Shown in pieces: positions 44,524 through 54,493 of a DNA stretch of 64,000 nt. A model generated the notes under the pieces. It did not search any database. It saw nothing but the letters and a program-made list of their open reading frames with translations, and was not told the origin of the DNA. Every line of letters starts with the position of its first letter. The stretch's first letter is position 1. The DNA comes from Bombyx mori. Lineage: Eukaryota; Arthropoda; Insecta; Lepidoptera; Bombycidae. The stretch covers positions 12,717,501 through 12,781,500 of the forward strand of contig NC_085127.1 in NCBI RefSeq assembly GCF_030269925.1, read 5' to 3'. The position numbers and the translations under genes are program-made.

Positions 44524-45215
44524 TGTTTTTTTTTCCTATCTAAGCTGATGGTCTAGATAGACCATATCAGCGTAACCTTAACTAGTAGGTGAGCTCACGG
44601 GGCTCTTTTTTATAAGAGATTTTATGACCTGGTAACTGAGACCTTTAAGTCATGTCTTATTTTAATGTATATTCTTAATTTTATGAAAAATGATATTATG
44701 GAGTGAAATGAAATGAAAATTATTAATTTGAGACATTAATCAACTGGGATGAAATTAAATGAGATGATATGAGATGAAATCTAATCTCAGTAAAATGGTG
44801 GTCATTTACTAAGATTTTTTCAGTGGACTTTTTCGAGGATCCCGAGAAGTTACGTCCAGCGGCTTTGTTTCATTTTCCCACATTTGTGCACTTTCACAGA
44901 TATTAAACGGTTAATAAACCACCATTATTACACATTTAAACCCGAAGAAACACTAAATAGACAAAATGAAACAAATCACACAACTTCACTCCTCGCGTTC
45001 CCGCCAAAAAGTCCACGGGGCTCTAACCTGACAATGTTGCTAGCTCGAACCCTAGGAAGAGCCGTGCTTCGCAGAATCTACCACCGAATCGGAAAAGCAA
45101 CCAACTGAGAAGATCCGGTGAGAAATTCAGTGGGCTGTGTCTGTGGGTTAATTTACTCGCCGAACCCTTCTTCGCAAGCGGGTACGACGAGAACGATGAC
45201 CGGTGCTTGGGGTTG
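44524..45215 (-). repeat. Family C LINE split by a retroposon
   Basis: The two halves 44524-44605 and 45014-45215 join into one family C copy once 44606-45013 and one duplicated cacggggctc are removed. Confidence 0.7.
44606..45013 (-). mobile_element. 408-bp retroposon with 10-bp TSD
   Basis: Flanked by cacggggctc at 44596-44605 and 45014-45023. Its minus strand starts gactttttggcgggaacgcg and ends ctcttataaaaaa, an A-rich tail, with no terminal inverted repeats. This fits a SINE or short LINE copy. It includes a run of atgaaatg/gatgaaat words. No ORF. Confidence 0.7.
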
Positions 45216-45639
45216 TGTTAGTGACAAGATTGTTAAGCATATTAAGATATTTCTCGTTCGTACGACTGTTCGCGTTCGTGATCGCGGATGGTTCTTTCAA
45301 ATAATCATAAAAAAAAAACTTATAGGTATTCATTGTGTATGATTTCTTGAAATAATCGATAGCCCAAATGAGCACCCAATGTATTTACTAACTAAGTTCA
45401 AAGAACTATTAAGTGAAGTGCTGCTAATTCAAAATTACATTAATTGTCATAGGGTTTTTGTCGGTTTTGACGAGGGGTCGACATATTTACAAATACATTT
45501 AATGTTCAATCTCGCTACTTATACTGAAGACAGAAGCCTTCCGTGGAGTGCTAGTAAGAACAATACCACATTACGACATAATCACACGAAATTGTTCAGG
45601 AACGCACGATTACACATACATACAAACATTCATTTTTAT
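45216..45639. other. Intergenic, nothing recognised
   Basis: The 107-codon ORF at 45379 has no recognisable domain. Confidence 0.35.
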
Positions 45640-46330
45640 TTATCTAGATGTATTTTTTATTGCCTTTGTAGACTAATGCTTTGCAGTCATTGTTATTGCT
45701 AAAATTCTCCTCATCGTCATCGTAAGCCGGAGGTTGGCCTGAGGAGGCATAGTGACGATAGTTTCGGACTTGAGGGTCCTAGCTAGTCGCCAGTATGCTT
45801 GGTTAGTGGGCACGAATTCTTCTAAGTAGCTATCCCATTTTTCGTTTCGGGCGTCGCTTAGGCGGGATTTGACTTCCTGCTGTAGACGACGCCATCCGAA
45901 TCCGGTTTGATTCTCCTAAAACCTCGTGTCCTCCACATTATGTCACACCGATCGGGGAGAGGAGTTCATTCCGAAGCCGAATGGAAGGTGTAAAAATATC
46001 TGGGGAAAAGAACTGTGGATAAACTTATCGGGTCCTGACAGTATGGATGAAGTTTGGTTGGTGGCAGGCGGTGTGGTGGCTTAGAGGAGGGTTCAACTCG
46101 AATATCTGTTATCCTTGACAAGCGTGAATAGTAGACTAGGTGGAGATAAATATCTGCAGCTACGAAGAATTTTCAATTCCCTGCAAGTGACAGAATCCTC
46201 GATGATTTGTCCGTGCCTGTAGGCAGTCAACTGGTATAAGTCCAGAATCCAGGGTAATCGGTGACAGTAATACTATACGCCCTCATGAAGTCGGACATGA
46301 AAACCTTTAGTCAGGCGAGTAGTAGCCCAA
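45640..46330 (-). pseudogene. Rearranged jockey-like LINE relic
   Basis: Minus strand, about 45900-45720, reads WRRLQQEVKSRLSDARNEKW, then FVPTNQAYWRLARTLKSET, the linker between endonuclease and reverse transcriptase of jockey-clade LINEs. But the segment 5' of it (46200-45950) reads like the C-terminal end (PISLSTVLFPRYFYTFHSAS), which should lie 3'. So two fragments are out of order. Many stops. Confidence 0.5.
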
Positions 46331-46902
46331 GAAAGGTTCCCGAAATTTTCCCGAAACCGCTTTCCCGAAACCGCTTCTCCAATTAAAGTAACACTTAACT
46401 CGATCCTTAACCGTAAACTTTGTTACATTTATTTAAATTTCATCACAGATAAATGTCCTGTAAATTGAACTTCGCAAATGAGGAGTCATCTCATTATAAT
46501 CATGAGCCGAACAAAGCTTTGACTTGCGATTTGAAACTTTTTGATGATGTACTACATAAGCTTTTGTTCGAAAACAACCGGAAAGGGTTAAAGCGTTTTA
46601 TCAAATCTGTGATTATCGTTAATTATTGTTGTTGAGAACGGATTTACATTAATTTGCGCTGGGCCGGTTGTGTTATGAAAATTGTCTTAATAATAAAATA
46701 AAGCGTACAACAACCAACAGCCAACAAATATTCTTAAAATTGTTGAAATTCTGAGGGATTGGGGTTCTGAGAAATTTAGGAGTATAGGTTAAAATGTTTT
46801 TTATATGTTAAACCGTATTAATATCGGCAGGATCATTATGTGTGTGGCTGTTTTACAATTGTCTTCAATCGTTCTACATTTCCACGGAGATTATCGATAG
46901 GT
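46331..46902. other. Intergenic, nothing recognised
   Basis: A 60-codon ORF at 46453 (MSCKLNFANEESSHYNHEPN) has some coding-like composition but no splice or homology support that I can see. Confidence 0.3.
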
Positions 46903-47142
46903 TTTACTGGTGGTAGGACCTCTTGTGAGTCCGCACGGGTAGGTACCATCACCCCGCCTATTTCTGCCGTGAAGCAGTAACGCGTTTCGGTTGGAAGGGT
47001 GGGGCAGCTGTTGTAACTATACTGAGACCGTAGAACTTATATCTCAAGGTGGGTGGCAGTATTTACGTCGTAGATGTCTATAAGCTCCAGTAACTACTTA
47101 ACACCAGGTGGGCTGTGAGTTCGTCCACCCATGTAAAAAAAA
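46903..47142 (+). repeat. Bm1-type SINE, 5'-truncated
   Basis: From tttactggtggtaggacctc to cgtccacccatgt plus an A-run. Confidence 0.75.
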
Positions 47143-47779
47143 AGGTACTACCCGATTATGTTTCGTCGAGTGTTTTTTTTTTCATTTTAATACTTGTATT
47201 CTAGCATATTCCAACCTTACTTTTCCACATGCCAAACTGAAGTATTAAGACACAAATATTAAAAGTTACAGCTAATAAAAAGGGGCTGTTCTGTTGTGAA
47301 CAGTGACGTCATGATTCAATATATTATACTCTTTGTCTCAAAACTTCTTTATTTCTAAGCATACTTTAATTTTGTTATCGTTAATGCTGTATTCATAGTT
47401 GGTCCGAGGAATTGTGATATAGCTTATACTTAGTCCGTTATTACCCAAACCAAAAAACGCAGCTTAAAAGGTAGAGTTGTGGAAAATGATCCGTCTATAA
47501 ATAATTCGCAGCATGCTTTCAATTGAATTAAAATATTCTTGTGTAACTCAGCCTTTAGGGAAAGAGTTGGGACGATCACCTTCTATCGATTAAACTGGAA
47601 ACAAGAACTTTTCTCGTTAATAAAACTTTAACGGGCGAACCAATAGGAATAATTGCAGTTGTAAAACGATCGAGTTGTATGCGATATTTTCTTTAATCGT
47701 TACGAATATCGATACAGTAAGTTGTTATTGGGGAAGTTACCGGTTATATTGCATTGTGTGTTCATTGTGTTTAGTCAGA
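47143..47779. other. Intergenic, nothing recognised
   Basis: No gene or repeat recognised. Confidence 0.35.
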
Positions 47780-48197
47780 CTAGAGGTCCCGCAGTAGTCG
47801 AAATTCGACTATAATTAATTGGAATTGTAAGTTTGTACACTATTATGATTGTATTTTATACTTCTGTATTCACAAATTTCGTCAAGACTACACTATAAAA
47901 AATATTAACAAATACAAACAATATTTAATCTATTCTCAATTTGACGTCAGGAACACCAGTTTGACAATAAATACTCGTAGTATGCATGCGTGTGTGCGTC
48001 AAATACATGGTATGTAGTGTGTGTAATGTTTTCTTTATTGATTTAATGTATCTTTTATGCATTATTTTTAAAAAAAAATTAGCATTGTGCACTTCTTCTC
48101 TATATTCTCTATAAGTTTGAAAAATTTCATACTCCTCCGTCCGCGCAATTTTCGTTAAAAGGGATACAAATTTTTGCTTCACGTATTAATATATAGA
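47780..48197 (-). mobile_element. Non-autonomous Helitron (tcgaaattcga type)
   Basis: CTAG at 47780-47783 after A; GA at 48196-48197 before T. Clean ends; 418 bp. Best reference copy of its family here. Confidence 0.75.
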
Positions 48198-48686
48198 TAA
48201 TAAAATAGCATTAAATTGTTCTTTTATGTGAGAAGCCATAGCCATATTGCTTTTTTGGAAACATTTAATGTTTGAATTCTAAAGTATACGTATTACTAGC
48301 GATTTGTAGGTCAGAAGGTCTGACTGTCTGACCCTAGACGACTTTACAAAATTTTAGGGCTGTCCTATCGACCCGCTTTCCTCGGTGAACTTCAATTACT
48401 ATAAGTGAGTTCCAATTGCCCTAATTTACACCTCGTTATGAAAATATTCATTACATTTTTGGTATGACGTCCGATATGACGTAATAATATATGTACCAAC
48501 GTAATAATATATGATTCATTCGACGATAAATGTTTTAGTTTTAACATAAATACTATTTACTTATTTGTTAAAAATCAATATTAGTAATTTAGTTTCAACA
48601 ATGAAGTGAGCATGGTTCGTATCGTGGCTGTTATAAGCTAACAACTGGATTATTGGTGTTAAAGGATGAATTAAGTATCACTACTA
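48198..48686. other. Intergenic, nothing recognised
   Basis: AT-rich, no gene or repeat recognised. Confidence 0.35.
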
Positions 48687-48819
48687 TCTATATACCTAGT
48701 CAGGTCATAAATTCTGTCACATGTTTAATGTAAAATAATTGAAACAAGTTTATTCATTATGTAACCATTCATATACCAAAATGAACTTAACAAAACATAG
48801 ATTCTTATGACACTAAAGT

Positions 48820-49860
48820 TTATTCAAAATGACCTCCGGGATTTTGAATACAGGCCTTCAATCTGCGCGGCCAGTCGTCTATCGCAGCACGAACGAGGTC
48901 CATGTCAATATCGGCGGCTGCCTTAATCAAGGATGTCTTGAGTGACTCCAAATTGGGATGAGGCTTTGAGCACGTCTTTTCCTCCAAGTATTGCCATATC
49001 TTGTAATCTAACGGATTCAAATCTGGACTGGAGGAGGGCCAGTCTTCGTGCCGGATGAAGTCGATTTCACACGCCGCCAGCCAGTCTTGTGTGCTCTTCG
49101 CTCTATGAGCTGGCGCCGAATCTTGTTGGAATACCCAGTGCCTGTTATTGAACATGGTATGAGAAACAGGTTCCACAAGGTTCGTCAGGACTGTATTTTG
49201 ATACACAACTGCATTCGTTTTTACACCTTTCTCACAAAAATGTACCTCTGTTAAGCCCCAATAAGAAACTCCCAACCATACCATGAGCGAGGATGGAAAA
49301 TGACCTCGTTGGACACGCGGAATACGGTTGCTCGCTTCTTCACTACTGTGTGCGTACACCTTATCATTTTGTTTGTTGTAGCTCTCTTCTACGGTAAAAA
49401 TTTTTTCATCCGAAAAAAGAATTTCCCGATATTTTTTTCCCGCGTACCGCTTCAACAAAGCGCGGCATCTCTTCAGTCTCAGGTCCATTAGACGAGCATT
49501 CAAACGATGTCCTGTTTTTCTTCGATATGCCCGAAGTCCTAAGTCTTCATTTAACACCCTTTTCACCGTGGTTCTGCTTAACCCCATCTGAAGGGCCAAC
49601 AGTTTCTGCTTACGTTTGGGATTTCTTTGAATTCGCGCCTTCACAGCTCTTATCACTACTGGAGTCCTAACAGACCGAGGGCGACCACTTCTTGACCTGT
49701 CATCTACACTAGAGTCTTCATTGTATCGTTTGATGGTACGATAAACGAATCTATTGGTTATATTCAAATTTTTCAGTATGTTAAAAATTTGAATTGGCGC
49801 GTAACCGCAACGATGCAACGCAATAACTGCAACACGGTCTTCTTTAAGCGTCCACTCCAT
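48820..49860 (-). CDS. Mariner transposase, DD37D (maT clade)
   Basis: An uninterrupted 346-codon ORF, full length for a mariner transposase. N-terminal helix-turn-helix DNA-binding region about residues 1-110 with a GRPRS AT-hook-like linker at 59-63. The catalytic triad is Asp151 (ILFSDEKIF), Asp247 (VFQQDSAPAHR) and Asp285 (SPDLNPLDYKIW), with 37 residues between the last two, the signature of the maT/Bmmar1 group rather than DD34D mariner or DD34E Tc1. All three residues are present and no stop or frameshift is seen, so the protein could be active. However, a 1.2-kb element sits 29 bp upstream of the ATG, displacing the promoter. It would cut and paste DNA at TA sites, recognising the two terminal repeats. 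Confidence 0.92.
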   Translation of the reverse strand: MEWTLKEDRVAVIALHRCGYAPIQIFNILKNLNITNRFVYRTIKRYNEDSSVDDRSRSGRPRSVRTPVVIRAVKARIQRNPKRKQKLLALQMGLSRTTVKRVLNEDLGLRAYRRKTGHRLNARLMDLRLKRCRALLKRYAGKKYREILFSDEKIFTVEESYNKQNDKVYAHSSEEASNRIPRVQRGHFPSSLMVWLGVSYWGLTEVHFCEKGVKTNAVVYQNTVLTNLVEPVSHTMFNNRHWVFQQDSAPAHRAKSTQDWLAACEIDFIRHEDWPSSSPDLNPLDYKIWQYLEEKTCSKPHPNLESLKTSLIKAAADIDMDLVRAAIDDWPRRLKACIQNPGGHFE

Positions 49861-49889
49861 ATTTAAAAATGAGTAAAATTCTAAAAGTA

Positions 49890-51121
49890 CCGTAAAATGG
49901 GGCGATTAGGGATTGAGAGGCGAATCGGGAAAAAACCGGGAAAATCTTTCGACACTCAATTTTAGTTATAAATTCGTTGCAAAAATGGAAGATTTTTTTG
50001 TAGTTTAATAGTAGAATGTTGAAAGTTTACAAAACAACTCTGAATATGCATGATAATAGCTGCTAACTTATAAAAAATCGCGTTTCAAATTAACTTTCTG
50101 TGGTGGTAATTATTTTAGTGCTAGAAACTTTGCTCTCTTTTATTTATTTGATAATAATAGAAGACGACTGTGATTAATAAACGTTATTTAGTATTTGAAC
50201 CATCATGTATATTAAAGGTAAGTCTCAGTTGTTATTGGTTTTAATGTATTTGATAAAATAAAAATACATGTAAAAATCTGTTGTTTTTGGGGATATTGGG
50301 GACGTCTTAGGTACAAATAACAACGAAAAAGGGGTCAATTGGGATGATAATACGTGAAATGGAAACGACCTAAGTATAAATAGGTACAGGTTTCTAGGGT
50401 TGTCTATGTAGTTATAACAATATTTTTTAAATTTGTTGGTAAAAATCTGGTTTATTCATGATGTTTTTGTCTAGAACTTTTATTCAAAATTATCAATGTG
50501 TTATTTTATTGTTTGGTAAATATTTATATTATCAGTTACGTATTGTTTTCTATTTTTAGATATGCCTTGCGTGTACGTATCAAAGAGTGCAAAGCCTTAT
50601 AAGAGATATTATCCCTTAATATTAAAAACAGCAATTGGGAAATTGCCTAATTGGGAATAAGTCTTTAGTTGAAATAGCTAAGCAATTTAATATAAGTAAG
50701 TCAATTTTGAACAGACATGTAATAAGAACAATGAAATCTCAAGGTGGACAAAAATGTCTAAGTAATACATAATAAAATATTTAATATTTGTTCAGAGTGT
50801 CAGTTTTTCAATGTTTTTTTATTCATGATCACTTTGTTGGTGAAACTAAATAAATAAAATGGTTTTAAACCAAGTAGTGCCCACCCTAGCAAATTTCTCA
50901 TTTCGTCCCAATTAACCGCAATTTCCGGGTAAATAGGGATTACACCTATTTTTGCTTTTTTTGCATAAACTGGAATGCTAGTTGCATAGTTTTAAATTGG
51001 ACAACAAAGATGCCTCCAAGACTCAATCATTTTGATCCTGATATAGCATTATATACATCAACAACTACCTTAAAATTGGTCATAAAGTTGGAATTTGTCC
51101 CTAATCGCCCCATTTTACCGG
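49890..51121 (+). mobile_element. Pogo-like element nested in the mariner
   Basis: Inverted ends ccgtaaaatggggcgattag (left) and complement ccggtaaaatggggcgatta (right), differing by one base insertion, flanked by TA at 49888-49889 and 51122-51123. 1232 bp. It contains the remains of a psq-type helix-turn-helix (50562-50772) as in pogo/Tigger transposases. The DDE catalytic domain was not found, so it is non-autonomous. Confidence 0.75.
50562..50772 (+). pseudogene. Pogo-type transposase N-terminus, frameshifted
   Basis: Frame 1 from ATG 50562 reads MPCVYVSKSAKPYKRYYPLI, then KTAIGKLPNWE and stop. Frame 2 from about 50653 reads KSLVEIAKQFNISKSILNRH, then VIRTMKSQGGQKCLSNT and stop. Together they match the HTH_psq layout (A-V-x-x-G-x-x-S-x-x-x-A-A-x-x-F-x-I-P-x-S-T-L-x-x-H ... 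G-G). One base shift separates the halves. A ttttag just before the ATG could be an acceptor. Confidence 0.65.
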
Positions 51122-51534
51122 TATACATTTTTATTTTCATGAACAATTCGAAATTCGAATTCAATAAACTTTTTTGTGGCCAGCATTCTAAAAGAAAAGT
51201 TTTTACTGTGTGACAATACTTATGACCTGACTAGTTATATAAAAATGAATTGCTTTTCGTTAGTCTCGCTAAAACTCGAGAACGGCTTGACCGATTTGGC
51301 TAATTTTGGTCTTGAATTATTTGTGGATGACCAGAGAAGGTTTAAAAGGTAGATAAATATGAAAATGCTCGGAATTAAATAAAAATAACAATTTTGTTTT
51401 TCCTTTGATGTGTCCCCCGTCGGACGCATTCCTTTTGTTTGTTTTAAGTTTATTTTATACAAAAGTTTAGGTCTTTTATTTATCGATTGAGGCACTACTA
51501 AGTCTGCCGGTCTTTTAAATTGCGTTTGTAAGCA

Positions 51535-51630
51535 GACGAACATACGGCCCACCTGATGGTGAGTGGTTACCGTTGCCCATGGACGTCATCAATGCCAGGG
51601 GAAGAGCCAAGCTGCTGCCTACCGTTAACC
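51535..51630 (-). repeat. Family B LINE 3' end
   Basis: From agcagacgaacatacggccc to gccaagctgctgcctaccgt; directly adjoins the broken Helitron end. Confidence 0.65.
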
Positions 51631-52401
51631 TGGACGTTCTCTGGAGGTGGGTGAAGGTATTCACATTGCGACATCTCGGGGCTCCGAAAACCACTTATTC
51701 ACAAGTGGTAATTATTTTGTTGCTCACTTATTAGTAGCAATATCAAAACTTAAGAGCGATGCGAGGGTGGCGGGAATGGAAGCAAAATTTGTTATATCAG
51801 CTACAATTCAAACACCCTGGATTACTTAGCTTAATAAAAGATTTTAAATTTTTTTGACGATGATTAAAATTGTAAAGATATCAGTGAAAATGTTTGCTTA
51901 TTAACACGCTTTTATTAGCTCCAGACGTATATATGTTAGTATGTAACAGGATCTTTGAACATGATTTTGACCCCCTTCAAAACGTCGGATTAACTTGAAA
52001 TTTGTTATACTTATTAAGAGCAGATGACAATTCAATATGAAAAAAAAAAATTTGAAGAAATTGAAATTCAACTAAAAAATGAAAAATAAATAATAGATTA
52101 AAAAAAGTAAGAAAATACGCTTTTATAGAAAATCCCACTAAAAATAGAAAATAAATCTTAATAAATTTGAATTAAAAATAGTGTAAGAAAAAATGGTTTT
52201 ATTGTAAAAAAAGCGTGGGGTGCTTTTTAGGATATTATCAAAATACCTAACCCTTTTACTCATATCTGTTCATAAAATATTTATAACTACTGATACAATA
52301 TTTTTTTTATCCACTTTCTGAAGTTAACGCACTTTTTTTACTTTGCATCTCATTTACTTTTTTAAAGAGCAGAGATACGAGTAACATTTATTTTCCGCAG
52401 T
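51631..52401. other. Intergenic, nothing recognised
   Basis: Very AT-rich from 51830; contains repeated a-run words at 52030-52130. No gene seen. Confidence 0.35.
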
Positions 52402-52740
52402 TGTTGGCAGCGGCCCGCGGGCCCGAGGATGTTTTAGGGACTTACCCATCAAATCTGCCATCAAGTCTGATCTCCGCTCGGGGTCAGCACCCGGGTAAAG
52501 TAGGAGGGTTCTCGCGATGAACACTACAGACTCGCCAACCCGAGGATGTCTAACTGACAGGTTGGTCTTGATGGTATTCCGGGATGCCGTGCTGTAATGA
52601 TGGTAGCTTGTGGTGCTGCGTCGACTCTTTCAGGTCGCTCCGTGAACATCTCTGATAGAAGACTGCCTTCTTACAGGGACTAGATGAATGCTCTCCTCAG
52701 GCCTACGGTTCGATGGCGACAGCATGAATACATCACACTT
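52402..52740 (+). other. GC-rich block upstream of the 5S gene
   Basis: A sharp rise in GC with an open frame from 52402 (AARGPEDVLGTYPSNLPSSL, stop near 52520). ttccgcag precedes it like an acceptor. It could be a LINE fragment or a lost exon; no family recognised. Confidence 0.3.
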
Positions 52741-52830
52741 ATATAATATGTATATTAAATATATTGTTAAAGTTTTTTTTTATAAATTTTAAAGTTGTAC
52801 AATTTGTTACAAAAATTCTTTACGCCTCAT

Positions 52831-52949
52831 GCCAACGTCCATACCACGTTGAAAACACCGGTTCTCGTCCGATCACCGAAGTCAAGCAACGTCGGGCGTG
52901 GTCAGTACTTGGATGGGTGACCGCCTGGGAACACCACGTGACGTTGGCT
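52831..52949 (+). rRNA. 5S ribosomal RNA
   Basis: 119 nt with the eukaryotic 5S layout. Helix I gccaacgtc pairs with gacgttggc at the 3' end (9 of 9). The acgttg at 52846-52851 pairs with caacgt at 52887-52892. Internal promoter blocks are present (A-box-like aagtcaagcaacgtcggg and C-box-like gtcagtacttggatgggtgacc). The Pol III terminator ttttt follows at 52949-52953. Against my memory of the insect consensus, the few differences fall in helices and keep pairing, so it looks functional. A single copy, not a tandem array, consistent with dispersed 5S genes. Confidence 0.9.
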
Positions 52950-53637
52950 TTTTGTTTTTATATGACATATCTCGAGTACCTACTCTGACGACTTCTAAAT
53001 TCGACTATCAATTGTACGTCAATCAGGGTAACTTAAGCTTTCCGTTTAACATTAGCCCACTTACTCACTTTTTACATTTTTATTTTTAATTTCCAAACGG
53101 GATACATGTTACCATAGACTGAAATTTTTAATTAGGAGAATTAAGGAGGTTTATTATTGAACGGCGAAGGCGCACCACAATTTGATATTTGTCAGAAAAA
53201 CTTTTGTTTCTTGAAGTTAATTGTGCAGTGGTAGGGAGGTGATAAATGAAGCATCGCTGCAAAGTTTTTTATATTCGTACTCAAAAGTTTCATAGAAAGA
53301 TATGTTTGTAATTTTTATATTATTTAAAGGTTACAGATGTAGTTTCATAAAAAATCTATATGATCTATATTGCTGTTTCCGTGTTTGTCTTGATTTTAAT
53401 TCGTTTGGTGAGAATGTGTGCTAATATGGGTAACCCTTCGAGAACTGCTAGAAGCTTCCACGGTGACTACCTTCCTATTACTCGTTCTTAATCACTTATT
53501 CCTGGTCCTTCAAACATAAAATCGACACACTCAGTCGACCTACCTACCAATCATCTTCCATCACCCACCGCTGAATCCTCATTTAATATTGAAGCTACCG
53601 TCTTTCGTACTCCACCACCTACTAACGATATCTCATC
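52950..53637. other. Intergenic, nothing recognised
   Basis: After the 5S terminator: AT-rich with a pyrimidine-rich stretch (53450-53640) rich in cctacc and catcttcc. No gene seen. Confidence 0.35.
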
Positions 53638-53841
53638 TGCGAAAACTATTGATGATAGAATAAAATAATGTACTACGAATTTGTAGAACACATTATTATT
53701 TACAAAAAGTGTCGCGACAGCATATGTCTAACTATTATAGTTATGCCGCAATAAGTGTTCTATTATTTAAAAAAAAAGAAATCGTCAAATATCGTTGAAA
53801 TTTTTGTTAAAGACCCGAGCGGAGCCGGAGCGGGCCACTAG
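53638..53841 (+). mobile_element. Helitron 3' fragment (gagcggagccgg type)
   Basis: Begins cgaaaactattgatgataga and ends gagccggagcgggccaCTAG|T. 5' part missing. Confidence 0.7.
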
Positions 53842-54017
53842 TATTATCTAAAACTATTCGCCATCAGACCGGTCGATAGATGATTTAAAATTCCCTGCTC
53901 CTTGTGTCGGTCGAGCTGAGTCGATATTGCTATTAATTGAAAAACTTTCTGGTTCGAACTATGCAACTATAGCGTTGCAATAGATTCCTGTCTGTTTAAA
54001 CTGGTATTACAAATTTA

Positions 54018-54258
54018 CTGGTGGTAGGACCTCTTGAGAGTCCGCACGGGTAGGTACCACCACCCTGCTTATTTCTGCCGTGAAGCAGTAATGCGTTTCG
54101 GTTTGAAGGGCGGGCCAGCCGTTGTAACTATTCTGAGACCTTAGAACTTGTATCTCAAGATGGGTGGCGGCATTTACGTTGTAGATGTCTATGGGCTCCA
54201 GTAACCACTTAACACCAGGTGGGCTGTGACCTCATCCACCAATCTAAGTAATAAAAAA
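54018..54258 (+). repeat. Bm1-type SINE, 5'-truncated
   Basis: From ttactggtggtaggacctct to the caatctaagtaataaaaaaa tail. Confidence 0.75.
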
Positions 54259-54493
54259 AAAGCATATAAATCCACTGTGAATGGACAAGAGATATTACAG
54301 TCTTGTTTGTGCTACGTGGTTATCGGCGAAGCCTATAACGAGCCAGTCAATTGAGACATGAGACGGAAGCCTCCATCGTGAGGTCTATGGTTCGCGGGCT
54401 CGTCCAACCAACTGTGCAACAAAAATCCTACTAATCGAAAGGAATGTTCCAAGGCAGATATTCTCAAGCTGATAGTACCTAGAAGTATCTAGA

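Larger units (their letters stand above)
48699..51231 (-). mobile_element. maT-type mariner with a nested insertion
   Basis: Ends gtcaggtcataaattctgtc (left) and complement gtcaggtcataagtattgtc (right), flanked by TA at 48697-48698 and 51232-51233. Without the 49890-51121 insert and its duplicated TA the element is about 1.3 kb, the normal mariner size. It carries an intact DD37D transposase. The insert lies in the 5' untranslated part, between the start codon and the 5' inverted repeat. Confidence 0.85.
48687..51514 (+). mobile_element. Helitron split by a mariner
   Basis: The 5' end (A|TC at 48686/48687, then ctatatacc) is followed by the mariner, and the rest resumes at 51234 with ttatataaaaatgaattgc. 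It continues to aagtctgccgg near 51514, where the CTAG end is lost. The uninterrupted relative at 55370-55659 confirms the order. The 5' 12 bases are assigned by fit and are less certain. Confidence 0.55.

Noticed and set aside
46453..46635. Small gene
   Set aside because: Single short ORF without domain, splice sites or a near poly(A) signal.
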